Positions 7,045 through 14,837 of a DNA stretch of 17,696 bases are shown here, in pieces. The stretch spans positions 1-17,696 of the forward strand of contig CAZKVJ010000033.1 of assembly GCA_964556225.1 (NCBI GenBank), read 5' to 3'. The stretch's first letter is position 1, and every line of letters begins with the position of its first letter. The DNA is from CAZKVJ01 sp964556225. GTDB taxonomy: Bacteria; Actinomycetota; Acidimicrobiia; Acidimicrobiales; Ilumatobacteraceae. Under the pieces are notes generated by a model that worked only from the letters and a program-made list of their open reading frames with translations, made no database searches and was not told the origin of the DNA. A program made the translations under genes and the position numbers.

Positions 7045-8121
7045 ATGGCGCTCCCGTTGCAGCCTCCGGTCTCACCGATGCTGGCCACGCTGGCCCGCAC
7101 CGTTCCCGAGGGTGACGGCTGGCTGTTCGAGCCGAAGTGGGACGGCTTCCGCTGCATCGTGTTCCGCGACCACGACGACGTCGAGCTCACCAGCCGCAAC
7201 GAGCGTCCCTTCACCCGCTACTTCCCCGAGCTGATCGAGCCGTTGCGGCGGGCGCTGCCGCCGCGCTGCGTCGTCGACGGCGAGATCGTGGTGCCGTCCG
7301 GGACGGGTGACGGGCTGGACTTCGATGCGCTGCTCCAGCGCATCCACCCGGCCGAGTCCAGGGTCCGCCGGCTGGCGGTGGAGACCCCGGCGTCGTTCGT
7401 GGCGTTCGACCTGCTCGCGATCGGTGACGAGGTGGTGATGGACCGACTGCTCGACGCCCGGCGAGCGCTGCTGACGGACGCGGTGACGGAGAACGACGCC
7501 GTGCACCTGACCCCGGCCAGCACGGACCCGTCGGTGGCGCTCGAGTGGTTCGAGCGCTTCGAGGGCGCCGGCCTCGACGGTGTGGTGGCCAAGCGCCTCG
7601 ACGGCACCTACACCCCCGGCAAGCGCACCCTGGTGAAGGTGAAGCACGAGCGGACGGCCGACTGCGCCGTGGCCGGCTACCGCGTGCATGCCGACGGCAA
7701 GGGTGTCGGCTCGCTGCTGCTGGGCCTGTACGACGACGCCGGCACGCTGCACCACGTGGGGGTGGCGGCGTCGTTCACCGCGACCCGCCGGGCCGAGCTG
7801 CTCCTCGAGCTGGAGCCGCTCACCCACGACGCCCTCGACGGGCACCCGTGGCGGGGGTGGGCGGAGGCGGAGGCGCACAGCGGCGGACGGATGCCGGGCG
7901 GGGGCAGCCGGTGGAACGCCGGCAAGGACCTCAGCTGGGTGCCGTTGCGGGTGGAGCGCGTCGCCGAGGTCACGTTCGGGCAGCTGCAGAGCGGGCGGTT
8001 CCGCCACGGGGTGCGGTTCCTGCGCTGGCGGCCGGATCGCTCACCGCCGAGCTGCCGCTACGACCAGCTCGAGGTCGCGTCGCCCGTGGCGTTCGAGGCG
8101 CTGTTCAGCCGCCGGTCGTGA
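7045..8121 (+). CDS. ligC: ATP-dependent DNA ligase, LigC type
   Basis: This 358-aa enzyme seals DNA nicks through a lysyl-AMP intermediate. It shows the nucleotidyltransferase motifs in order: EPKWDGFR with the adenylated lysine K31, SRNERPFTRYFPEL, VVDGEIVVP, LDFDALLQRIHPAESRVR, TPASFVAFDLLAIGD, GAGLDGVVAKRLDGTY and KRTLVKVKHERTADCAVAGYRVH. The C-terminal OB domain follows (GSLLLGLYDD, SRWNAGKDLSWVPLRVERVAEV, RFRHGVRFLRWRPDRSP). Length and motif wording match mycobacterial LigC closely. LigC enzymes act as stand-alone ligases with roles proposed in excision repair, distinct from the LigD/Ku end-joining enzyme; no Ku, polymerase or nuclease domain is present here. The ATG fits the family N-terminus (LPLQPPVSPMLA); the open frame extends far upstream but is antisense to the SIMPL gene there. 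The 3' end overlaps the convergent copCD-like gene by 17 bp. Confidence 0.93.
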   Translation: MALPLQPPVSPMLATLARTVPEGDGWLFEPKWDGFRCIVFRDHDDVELTSRNERPFTRYFPELIEPLRRALPPRCVVDGEIVVPSGTGDGLDFDALLQRIHPAESRVRRLAVETPASFVAFDLLAIGDEVVMDRLLDARRALLTDAVTENDAVHLTPASTDPSVALEWFERFEGAGLDGVVAKRLDGTYTPGKRTLVKVKHERTADCAVAGYRVHADGKGVGSLLLGLYDDAGTLHHVGVAASFTATRRAELLLELEPLTHDALDGHPWRGWAEAEAHSGGRMPGGGSRWNAGKDLSWVPLRVERVAEVTFGQLQSGRFRHGVRFLRWRPDRSPPSCRYDQLEVASPVAFEALFSRRS

Positions 8122-9934
8122 CGGTGGTGGCGCCCGGGGTCGTCGCCGCCGGAGCGGTCGTCGCCACGGTGGTGCCGGTGCCGGCGGTCGCCGTCGGTGA
8201 CGAGGCGGTCGTGGTCGTCACGCCCTCCGGCTCGGGGACGGCGAGGGTGCTGCGCAACGTCGGCAGCCGGCCGTCGGCCCCGTCGGCGGTGACCTCGATG
8301 TTCCACGCCCCGGCGGCCGGCAGGGTGAAGCCGCTCTCCGGTGGGGCGACGGCGAACCCGGGCGCCGTCAGCGGCACCTTCACCTCCCACCCCGGTACGC
8401 CCGTCGCGTCGGCCGCGGTGAACCGGACCACCAGGTTCGTGACCTCGTCCGGGGTGAGCAACTGCACGACCAGGGTGTTCGGGCCGACCTGGGCCGGGTC
8501 GACGCCGATCGTCACCGAGAACGCCTCGTCACCGATGGTGTTCTCGAAGGCGGTGTCGACCGACGGCTCCGGCTCGAGACCGGAGGGCACCGTCGACATC
8601 ATCCCGGCGGTCACGGCGAGGATCGCCACGCCGCAGACGGCCTCGTAGGCAACCGGCCGGCGAAGGCGGTGGGCGACCCTGGCGTCGAGGTGGTCGGCCC
8701 GTGAGAGGCGCTGGCCCACGTACTGCTTCGTCATCACCGCCAGCGCCACAGCGACGACGGCGAGGAGGGACTTCAACACGACGAGCCAGCCGTGGCTGGA
8801 GCCGAACAGGTCGCCGGCGTCGAGGTTCCAGGCCAGGAGGATGCCGGTGACGATCGTGACGAGGAGCGAGGGGGTGGCGAGGCGCTCGTAGCCCCGCACA
8901 GCGTGCACCAGGTCTTCCTCGCCGCCACCGGCCAGCACGACCTGGCCGACGAGGAACAGCCCGCCGAGCCAAACCGCCATGCCGAGCGCGTGCAGCGCGC
9001 CGACGGCGTCGCGAGCCAGGACCAGATCGCCGCCGCTGCGGGCCACGCCGAGGCTGGCCACGGCGAGCAGCGGGATGGCCAGGGCACCGAGGTGGGTGGC
9101 CGGGTCGATGACACGCTCGGGGCGGAGCGCCACCCATCCGGCCGCCACGACGAGGGCCAGGCGCACCAGCGCCGCCGCACCCGGGGCGCCGTCGAACAGC
9201 TGGGCCCACTTGGCCGGGCTCAGTGCGCCAGTGATCGAGAGGTCCTCGACCTGGGCGGTCTGGACGACGACCGTCGCGAGGGTGCCGATCAGCGCGACGA
9301 GCCAGGCGACGCGGAGGTATCGGGTGGTGAGGCCGTACTCGACGCCCTCCGGCCAGGCGAAGGCGATCACCACCAGCCCGCCGGCGAGCGCGGCGAGGCC
9401 CAGGTAGGCGACGAGGCGGGCCAGCCCGAGTGGCCCGTCGAGCCGGTTCGCCTCCTCGGATCCGTCGGAGAGACCGGACACCGGTGTCGAGGTCGGCCCG
9501 TCGCTCGAGCCGTCCTCGCCATCGCCCACCACCGTCGAGGTGGTCTCGACCAGCTTGAAGGAGTAGCTGCCGGAGCTGGCGTCGGGCAGCACCCACGAGA
9601 CGTTGCACGTGCCCGCCGGCGCGATCTGGGTGAGCGGGGCGGAGAACGTGCGACCGTCGGGCGCCAGCTCTCTCGGCCCCAGGGCGATCGTCGTGGCGTT
9701 GCAGACCATCGCCACCTTCACCTGCTCGGCGGTGACCTCCTGGCCGAGGCTGTCGCGGAACACGAGCTGGAGCACGCTCGGCGCCGCCGTCAGCTCCGAG
9801 TCGGGGGCAGGGGTGGCCGACTCCAGCTCGTTGGCGGCACTGGCGCCCGAGGCGCCCACCCCGGCGATCGCGAGCGCGGCCGCGAGGGCGGCCAGGAGCC
9901 GCGTGCGGCGACGAGGTGAGCGGGAGGCATCCAT
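8105..9934 (-). CDS. CopC-CopD fusion membrane protein with C-terminal YtkA-like domain
   Basis: This 609-aa protein starts with a signal peptide (cleavage near ASA at 31-33). Residues 35-130 form a CopC-like beta domain (ESATPAPDSELTAAPSVLQLVF ... SSGSYSFKLVE). An acidic Gly/Ser linker follows, then a CopD domain of about eight helices from residue 170, including the HALGMAVWLGGLFLVG motif. An extracytoplasmic YtkA-like beta domain and a long Thr/Ala tail end the protein. CopC/CopD (YcnJ-like) proteins are linked to copper binding and uptake. The usual CopC ligands seem absent: the mature N-terminus is Asn/Glu rather than His, and the D-G-H-P loop reads L-P-D-A. C78 and C110 could form a disulfide instead. 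The ATG at 9934 is preceded by a TAGCGT box (9946-9951). It lies 52 bp after the acidic lipoprotein gene. Confidence 0.85.
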   Translation of the reverse strand: MDASRSPRRRTRLLAALAAALAIAGVGASGASAANELESATPAPDSELTAAPSVLQLVFRDSLGQEVTAEQVKVAMVCNATTIALGPRELAPDGRTFSAPLTQIAPAGTCNVSWVLPDASSGSYSFKLVETTSTVVGDGEDGSSDGPTSTPVSGLSDGSEEANRLDGPLGLARLVAYLGLAALAGGLVVIAFAWPEGVEYGLTTRYLRVAWLVALIGTLATVVVQTAQVEDLSITGALSPAKWAQLFDGAPGAAALVRLALVVAAGWVALRPERVIDPATHLGALAIPLLAVASLGVARSGGDLVLARDAVGALHALGMAVWLGGLFLVGQVVLAGGGEEDLVHAVRGYERLATPSLLVTIVTGILLAWNLDAGDLFGSSHGWLVVLKSLLAVVAVALAVMTKQYVGQRLSRADHLDARVAHRLRRPVAYEAVCGVAILAVTAGMMSTVPSGLEPEPSVDTAFENTIGDEAFSVTIGVDPAQVGPNTLVVQLLTPDEVTNLVVRFTAADATGVPGWEVKVPLTAPGFAVAPPESGFTLPAAGAWNIEVTADGADGRLPTLRSTLAVPEPEGVTTTTASSPTATAGTGTTVATTAPAATTPGATTVTTGG

Positions 9935-9986
9935 CGGGTGGCCGAACGCTAGCGAAGGTCGGCCCCCGGCGGGGCGTTGGTCCTGC

Positions 9987-11003
9987 TCAGCTGGCGTTGG
10001 CGTCGAGGAAGCCGTCGAACACCGCGGCGACGTCGACGTTGGGGAAGCCGCTCGTGTAGCCCAGCACCCACACCGTCACGGACCCGGTCGTGGCGAGCAG
10101 CTGGGTGTCGCCGTCGTCGTCGAACCAGATCGAGACCTCTCGGCCCTCCGGCGTGGTGATCAGCTCCGGCGAGCCGCCCGCGATGGAGAGCGTGAGGTCC
10201 TGCAGCGCACTCTCGGTCGGTGTGCCGGCTATGCCTTCATCGGCGTAGAAGACGATGATGGACGCGTCACCCTCACCGGTGGACTCGTGCAGCAGGTCGG
10301 CGCCTGCCAGCTCGTCGAGGAGGGCCAGGTCCGGGTCGGACGAGAGCCGGGTGGCGATCTCGTCGAGCTGCTCGGCGGAGAAGTCCTGGTAGGTGTACCC
10401 GGGCGGCGGTGCGAACTGCTCGCTCAGCCCGTACGCGGAGATGCCGCTGGCGCTCGGCGTGGTCCCCTCGGTGGCGGGCGGTGCCACCGTGGCAGCGGTC
10501 GTCGGCACCTCGGTGGCGGGCACGTCGGTGGTGGCCGACTGGTCGTCCTCGTCGGTGATGCAGTCGTCGAGGTCCAGGCCGGCAGCGAGCTCGTCGCTCT
10601 CGGCGTCGAGCTCTTGCAGCTGGGCGCCGACCGTCTGGAGCGCGGCGTCGTCCTCGTCCTCCGCAGCGGCGATGACCTCGTCGTAGAGCTCGTACTGGTC
10701 CTTCTTCACGTCGAGCCAGCCGTCGAAGTCGTCGGCCAGGTCGTCGGGCACGTCGAGCTCGTCCAGCTCGGCGATGGCGTCCTCGACGATGGCCTTCGCG
10801 TCCTCGCCCATGGTCGCGAGGTCGGCCATGTCGGCCGGCTCGCCGAGCGAGTCGAGCTCGGCTTCCACGTCGTCGCAGATCTCGTTGACCGCGTCGAGGA
10901 AGTCGTCCTCGGACAGCGTCGAGCCGTCCCCACCGCCGCATGCCGCCAGCCCGACGAGGACCGCCCCGACCACCGCCGTCGCCCACCACCGGATCCTGCT
11001 CAC
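9987..11003 (-). CDS. Acidic lipoprotein of unknown function
   Basis: I do not recognise a family for this 338-aa protein. A short signal peptide ends in lipobox LAAC with C22 as the lipid anchor, followed by Gly/Asp. Residues 30-155 are very acidic and helical (LSEDDFLDAVNEICDDVEAELD, repeated Asp/Glu) and are bracketed by C43 and C148, which could form a disulfide closing a helical bundle. A Thr/Ala/Pro linker (157-185) leads to a second mixed alpha/beta domain (about 195-338) ending FDGFLDANAS. The start is GTG with a good ribosome site (GAAGGGA, 6 nt upstream); the ATG/GTG choice is set by the signal peptide. It is the first gene of a probable two-gene unit with the CopC-CopD fusion, so a role at the outer face of the membrane with that protein is possible but unproven. 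Confidence 0.8.
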   Translation of the reverse strand: MSRIRWWATAVVGAVLVGLAACGGGDGSTLSEDDFLDAVNEICDDVEAELDSLGEPADMADLATMGEDAKAIVEDAIAELDELDVPDDLADDFDGWLDVKKDQYELYDEVIAAAEDEDDAALQTVGAQLQELDAESDELAAGLDLDDCITDEDDQSATTDVPATEVPTTAATVAPPATEGTTPSASGISAYGLSEQFAPPPGYTYQDFSAEQLDEIATRLSSDPDLALLDELAGADLLHESTGEGDASIIVFYADEGIAGTPTESALQDLTLSIAGGSPELITTPEGREVSIWFDDDGDTQLLATTGSVTVWVLGYTSGFPNVDVAAVFDGFLDANAS

Positions 11004-11020
11004 GTGCGTTCCCTTCGCCG

Positions 11021-11038
11021 GGCGCCGACGGCGGCGCC
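11021..11038. other. Small hairpin in the lipoprotein/dnaX divergent region
   Basis: Arms GGCGCCG and CGGCGCC (11021-11027, 11032-11038) flank a 4-base loop. It lies in the 136-bp region 11004-11139 between divergent genes. The region is GC-rich, contains the ribosome site of the lipoprotein gene at one end and the candidate dnaX -10 box at the other, and shows no SRP RNA or tRNA. Confidence 0.25.
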
Positions 11039-11125
11039 GATCTCCGCGCAGGTGTAGCAGACGCTCTCACGCGGGCCGGGGACCGCCCAGCGGGTGGGCG
11101 CCCCAGGCGTGCGCCACCCCCTGGG

Positions 11126-11131
11126 TAGGCT
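11126..11131 (+). promoter_or_regulatory. Candidate -10 box for a leaderless dnaX transcript
   Basis: TAGGCT fits TANNNT and is followed by exactly 8 nt and then the GTG start of dnaX, placing the transcription start at the start codon. No convincing -35 box is present 17 bp upstream (CCAGGC). The same spacing is seen before pccB. Confidence 0.35.
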
Positions 11132-11139
11132 CCGCCGTC

Positions 11140-12840
11140 GTGGCCACCCAGTCCCTCTACCGGCGCTACCGGCCCCGCCGCTTCGCCGAGCTGCGCGGCC
11201 AGGACCATGTGGTGCGAGCCCTGCGCAATGCCGTCGAGCACCAGCGGGTGGGCCAGGCGTACCTGTTCTCGGGGCCGCGCGGCACGGGCAAGACCAGCTC
11301 GGCGCGCATCCTCGCCAAGGTGCTGAACTGCGAGCAGCCCGTCGACGGCGAGCCGTGCTGCTCGTGCGACTCGTGCCTGGCGGTCGAGGCCGGCACCAGC
11401 TACGACGTGCACGAGCTCGATGCCGCCAGCAACAACGGCGTCGCCGAGATGCGTGAGCTCATCGAGAAGGCAGCGCTCGGCACGCCCGGCCGGCACAAGG
11501 TGTACATCCTCGACGAGGTCCACATGCTGTCGCGCGCCGCCGAGGCCGCGCTGCTGAAGACGCTCGAGGAACCGCCCCCCCACGTGGTGTTCGTCCTCGC
11601 CACCACCGACCCGCAGAAGGTCAGCGAGACCATCCGCAGCCGCACCCAGCACCTCCAGTTCCACCTGCTGGCGCCGGACACCCTCGAGTCGCACGTGCGC
11701 TGGATCGCCGACGACGCCGGCATCGCGCTCACCGACGCCGCCGTGCAGGCCGTCGTGGCCCGAGGTGCCGGCTCGGCGCGCGATGCGCTGTCCGCGCTGG
11801 AGCTGGTGGCCGCGTCAGGGGGCGAGCTCGAGACCATGGTCCGCCTCGACGACCTGCTCGACGCGCTCGCCGACCACGACACCGGCCTGGCGCTGGCGAC
11901 GCTCGCGCACGCCGTGCAGCAGGGCCACGACCCTCGCGTGATCACCGAGGAGATCATCCGCACCATGCGAGAGGCGTTCCTCACGCTGGTCGCGCCGGAG
12001 CTGGTGCAGGCACCGCAGGCGCGCGCCGACGCGCTGGCCCAGCAGGCGCAGCGGCTCGGGGCGGCGGCGCTGGTCCGGGCCATGGAGGTGCTCGGAGAGG
12101 TGCTCGTCGAGATGCGCCACGCGCCGGACCCGCGGCTGCTCGTCGAGGTGGCGTTCGTGAAGCTCACCAGCACCCATGTGGATCCGGGGCCGTCGGCACT
12201 GCTCGCCCGCATCGAGCACATCGAGGCGCAGCTCGCCCGAGGCGCCAGCGCGACGCCACTGGCCGCGCCTGCGGCCGTCGACCCCGTGACCGGTCGTGCG
12301 CGGGTGGGTGCCAAGGCGGCCAGGACCGCGCCGGCCTCCGAGCCGCCGTCACCGCCGGCCGCCACGCGACCTTCGCCGTCGCCGGCCGCGGCGCCGGTTG
12401 CCGCCGGACTGGTCGACGTGTGGCCGACCACGCTCGCCGGGTTGAAGCCGCTCGTGCGGGCGCTCTACGCCGGCGGTCACGTGCAGTCCGAGCGTGACGG
12501 CACGCTCACCGTGGCGCTGCCCAACGACCACCACCGCCAGCGCTGCGAGGAGCACCGGCCGGCGGTCGAGGCCGCGCTCGCCGCTGCCACCGGTGGTCCC
12601 GTGCAGCTGGTGCTGGTCGCCGACGCCGCCACTGCGCGCGACGACACCGGACCGATCGTCGCGCCGCGGCCTCCTGCGGGCCGGCGCGGCGCCGACCCCA
12701 CGCCGGGCGCCGCCCTCCCCGCCGACGACGACATCGACCTCGACGAGCTCGTCGATGCCCCGCCCGCTGAGGTCGCCACGCCGGTCGATCGGCTGGCCGA
12801 GGCCTTCCCGGGGTCCGAGCTCCTCGACGCGCCGGAGTGA
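11140..12840 (+). CDS. dnaX: DNA polymerase III subunit gamma/tau
   Basis: This 566-aa clamp-loader ATPase loads the sliding clamp during replication. Domain I-II carries LYRRYRPRRFAELRGQD (6-22), Walker A GPRGTGKT (45-52), a zinc module C64-x8-C73-x2-C76-x2-C79 with an extra C74, ELDAASNNGV (92-101), Walker B VYILDEVHML (121-130), the sensor ATT (155-157) and the SRT motif (R168) for the arginine finger. Domain III runs to about residue 365. A Pro/Ala-rich linker (about 370-430) leads to a tau-type C-terminal domain (VWPTTLAGLKPLVRALYAGG ... LTVALPNDHHRQRCEEH). No A-rich slippery heptamer for programmed frameshifting is seen, so probably one product is made. The GTG start gives the standard MATQSLYRRYRP N-terminus; in-frame sequence upstream is non-coding. 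recR follows 3 bp after the stop. Confidence 0.96.
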   Translation: MATQSLYRRYRPRRFAELRGQDHVVRALRNAVEHQRVGQAYLFSGPRGTGKTSSARILAKVLNCEQPVDGEPCCSCDSCLAVEAGTSYDVHELDAASNNGVAEMRELIEKAALGTPGRHKVYILDEVHMLSRAAEAALLKTLEEPPPHVVFVLATTDPQKVSETIRSRTQHLQFHLLAPDTLESHVRWIADDAGIALTDAAVQAVVARGAGSARDALSALELVAASGGELETMVRLDDLLDALADHDTGLALATLAHAVQQGHDPRVITEEIIRTMREAFLTLVAPELVQAPQARADALAQQAQRLGAAALVRAMEVLGEVLVEMRHAPDPRLLVEVAFVKLTSTHVDPGPSALLARIEHIEAQLARGASATPLAAPAAVDPVTGRARVGAKAARTAPASEPPSPPAATRPSPSPAAAPVAAGLVDVWPTTLAGLKPLVRALYAGGHVQSERDGTLTVALPNDHHRQRCEEHRPAVEAALAAATGGPVQLVLVADAATARDDTGPIVAPRPPAGRRGADPTPGAALPADDDIDLDELVDAPPAEVATPVDRLAEAFPGSELLDAPE

Positions 12841-12843
12841 TTC

Positions 12844-13452
12844 GTGGCCGCCACGTACACCCCGGCCGTCCAGTCGCTCATCGACGAGCTGGGCCGGCTG
12901 CCCGGCATCGGCCCGAAGTCGGCGCAGCGCATCGCGTTCCATCTGCTGAAGCTGCCCGCCGACGACGCCCAGCGCCTGGCCCGGGCCATCACCGAGGCCA
13001 AGGAGCGGGTTCGGTTCTGCGCCCGATGCTTCAACGTGGCCGACGCCGAGCTGTGCCCGATCTGCGCCGACGACCGCCGGGACCCGAGCGTGCTGTGCGT
13101 GGTCGAGGAGTCCCGCGACATCGTGGCCATCGAGAAGACCGGGGAGTTCCGCGGCCGGTACCACGTGCTCCTCGGCGCCATCAACCCGCTCGAAGGGGTG
13201 GGTCCCGAGCAGCTCAAGGTGCGCGAGCTCGTCGCTCGCCTCGAGCCGGAGGGGGTGACCGAGGTCATCGTGTGCACGAACCCCAACACGGAGGGCGAGG
13301 TGACGGCCATGTACCTGGCCCGGCTCCTGAAGCCGCTCGGGGTGCGCGTCACCCGCATCGCCAGCGGGCTGCCGGTGGGTGGCGACCTCGAGTACGCCGA
13401 CGAGCTGACGCTCGGGCGGGCGCTCGAGGGTCGCCGCGAGCTCGAGGCCTGA
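12844..13452 (+). CDS. recR: Recombination mediator protein RecR
   Basis: This 202-aa protein forms ring-shaped oligomers and, with RecO, loads RecA at gaps during recombinational repair. All family parts are present at the normal length: the helix-hairpin-helix segment LIDELGRLPGIGPKSAQRIA (12-31), a four-Cys zinc finger C59-x2-C62-x8-C71-x2-C74, and a Toprim domain from about residue 83 (LCVVEESRDIVAIEKTGEFRGRYHVL, GAINPLEGVGPEQL, VIVCTNPNTEGEVTAMYLARLL) ending in the Walker-B-like GLPVGGDLEYADELTLGRAL. The GTG start lies 3 bp after the dnaX stop, so the two are co-transcribed and probably translationally coupled. The ybaB/ebfC gene that often sits between dnaX and recR is absent here. Confidence 0.96.
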   Translation: MAATYTPAVQSLIDELGRLPGIGPKSAQRIAFHLLKLPADDAQRLARAITEAKERVRFCARCFNVADAELCPICADDRRDPSVLCVVEESRDIVAIEKTGEFRGRYHVLLGAINPLEGVGPEQLKVRELVARLEPEGVTEVIVCTNPNTEGEVTAMYLARLLKPLGVRVTRIASGLPVGGDLEYADELTLGRALEGRRELEA

Positions 13453-13458
13453 CGCGGT

Positions 13459-13522
13459 TCTGGGGTACCACCCCTCGAGTCGGTGCGGGCGAACGGTCCG
13501 ACTCGGGAGGTGGTACCCCAGA
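13459..13522. terminator. Long hairpin between recR and the thiolase gene, probable bidirectional terminator
   Basis: Arms 13459-13483 and 13498-13522 (25 nt each) pair with only one C-A mismatch and one G-T wobble, around a 14-nt loop. The left arm starts TCTGGGGTACCACC and the right arm ends GGTGGTACCCCAGA. It begins 6 bp after the recR stop and separates it from the convergent thiolase gene. There is no U-tract. Arms starting with CTGG recall the 313-355 hairpin, which also lies between convergent genes. Confidence 0.7.
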
Positions 13523-13559
13523 TCCAGGGAGGAGGGCGGGCGGTCCCTCCGGTTATGTT
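13459..13559 (-). ncRNA. Candidate small RNA transcribed from the minus-strand promoter after the thiolase gene
   Basis: If the promoter at 13566-13594 is active, the transcript would start near 13559 and reach the long hairpin after about 40 nt, giving an RNA of roughly 100 nt. It would contain a first stem-loop GGAGGG-N8-CCCTCC (13550-13531) and the long hairpin (13522-13459). No start codon follows the GGAGGG, so it appears non-coding. Read-through would be antisense to recR. It is not recognisable as a known RNA family; in particular the C-runs are too short for the actinobacterial 6C RNA. Confidence 0.3.
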
Positions 13560-13565
13560 GCAGTT

Positions 13566-13594
13566 ACATTACAAAGATTGCGACGAGATGTCAA
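13566..13594 (-). promoter_or_regulatory. Near-consensus sigma-70-type promoter pointing away from the thiolase gene
   Basis: On the minus strand TTGACA (13594-13589) is followed by exactly 17 bp and then TAATGT (13571-13566). The -35 is a perfect match and the -10 fits TANNNT. The segment 13552-13594 is an AT-rich island in otherwise ~70% GC DNA. It lies just past the thiolase stop (13610) on the same strand, so it drives neither flanking gene in the sense direction. Confidence 0.5.
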
Positions 13595-13609
13595 CCCGCC
13601 CCCACCCTG

Positions 13610-14791
13610 TCAGACGGTGCGGACGATGATGGCGTCGCCCTGGCCGCCGCCGCCGCAGAGGGCTGCCGCGCCGACACCACCGCCGCGGCGGCGCAGCTCG
13701 TGCAGGAGGGTGAGCGTCAGCCGGTTGCCGCTCATGCCGATCGGGTGGCCGAGCGCGATCGCTCCACCGTTCACGTTCACGACGTCGTCGCTGATCCCGA
13801 GCTCGGCCATCGAGGCGATCCCGACGGCGGCGAACGCCTCGTTGATCTCGAACAGGCTCACGTCGTCCAGACCGAGGCCGGCCTTGGCGAGCGCGGCGCG
13901 GATGGCGTTGGCCGGCTGCAGCAGCAGCGACGCGCTGTCCGGGCCGGCGACCATGCCGTAGCCGACCACCTGGCCGAGCGGGGTGGCGCCGGACGCCGCC
14001 AGCGCCTTCTCGGACATGACGACCACGGCGCTGGCGCCGTCGCTGATCTGCGAGGCGTTGCCGGCGGTGATGGTGCCGTTCTTGTCGAAGGCGGGCTTCA
14101 GCGACGCGAGCGACTCCATGGTGGTGCCAGGGCGCACGCCCTCGTCGGTCTCGACGAGGATCGGATCGCCCTTGCGCTGGGGGATCGCCACCGGAACGAT
14201 CTCCTCGGCGAGGCGGCCGTCCTTGATGGCGTTCGCCGCCCGCTCATTGCTCTTCACTGCCAGGTCGTCTTGGGCCTCGCGGCTGATGGTGCCGTCGGCG
14301 TAGCGCTCGGTTCCCAGGCCCATGGCGCAGTCGTCGAAGGCGCACCAGAGCCCGTCGCGCAAGATGGCGTCGGCCAGCTCGGTGTTGCCGTAGCGGAACC
14401 CGCCGCGGGCTCCCATCGCCAGGTACGGCGCGTTGGTCATGCTCTCCATGCCGCCGGCCACCACGATGTCGGCCTCGCCGGCGGCGATCATCTGGTCGGC
14501 GAGGTAGATGGCGTTGAGGCCCGACAGGCACACCTTGTTGACGTTGACGGCGGGCACGCTCATCGGGATGCCGGCCTTCGTGGCGGCCTGGCGCGACGGC
14601 ACCTGGCCCTGGCCCGCCATCAGCACCTGCCCCACGATCACGTGCTCGACCTGTTCCGGGGCCACGCCGGCCCGCTCGAGGGCAGCCTTGATGGCGACCC
14701 CGCCGAGGTCGGCGGCGGTGAACGAGGCGAGCGCCCCGCTCATCTTCCCGATGGGCGTGCGGGCTCCTGCGACGATGTACGAACCAGCCAT
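13610..14791 (-). CDS. Acetyl-CoA C-acetyltransferase (thiolase)
   Basis: This 393-aa thiolase (AtoB/PhaA/FadA4 type) condenses two acetyl-CoA to acetoacetyl-CoA or runs in reverse. The catalytic triad is visible: C88 in NKVCLSGLNA (acyl-enzyme nucleophile), H349 in GHPIGMSG and C379 in ALCGGGGQGDA. These are within one residue of the Zoogloea numbering C89/H348/C378. VNVNKVCLSG, GGMESMTNAPYL, ITAGNASQISDGA and FEINEAFA are also typical. The ATG start has an AGGAGG ribosome site (14799-14804) 7 nt upstream. Upstream lie a TACCGCGCGGTA dyad and a -10 box shared in design with ccr. Its role here is probably to supply acetoacetyl-CoA to the ethylmalonyl-CoA route or to polyhydroxybutyrate-type metabolism; no reductase or crotonase is present in the window. 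Confidence 0.95.
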   Translation of the reverse strand: MAGSYIVAGARTPIGKMSGALASFTAADLGGVAIKAALERAGVAPEQVEHVIVGQVLMAGQGQVPSRQAATKAGIPMSVPAVNVNKVCLSGLNAIYLADQMIAAGEADIVVAGGMESMTNAPYLAMGARGGFRYGNTELADAILRDGLWCAFDDCAMGLGTERYADGTISREAQDDLAVKSNERAANAIKDGRLAEEIVPVAIPQRKGDPILVETDEGVRPGTTMESLASLKPAFDKNGTITAGNASQISDGASAVVVMSEKALAASGATPLGQVVGYGMVAGPDSASLLLQPANAIRAALAKAGLGLDDVSLFEINEAFAAVGIASMAELGISDDVVNVNGGAIALGHPIGMSGNRLTLTLLHELRRRGGGVGAAALCGGGGQGDAIIVRTV

Positions 14792-14837
14792 GTCATCCCC
14801 TCCTGGGCGGTGTCCTTGGGGGAATCGTAGGGGGCGG

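Noticed and set aside
11004..11139. Possible SRP RNA (ffs) or tRNA upstream of dnaX, a common place in actinobacteria
   Set aside because: The conserved GGAAGG-type SRP core and any tRNA-like cloverleaf are absent; the gap is only 136 bp and holds promoter-like sequence.
11140..12840. Programmed frameshift in dnaX to make a short gamma form
   Set aside because: No A-rich slippery heptamer with downstream stimulator as in E. coli was seen.
13531..13550. 6C RNA in the recR-thiolase gap
   Set aside because: The stem-loop here lacks the runs of six or more C in two loops that define that RNA.
13555..13569. ATGTTGCAGTTACAT as an operator
   Set aside because: Only four outer base pairs and one central pair match; it is better explained as the -10 region of the minus-strand promoter.
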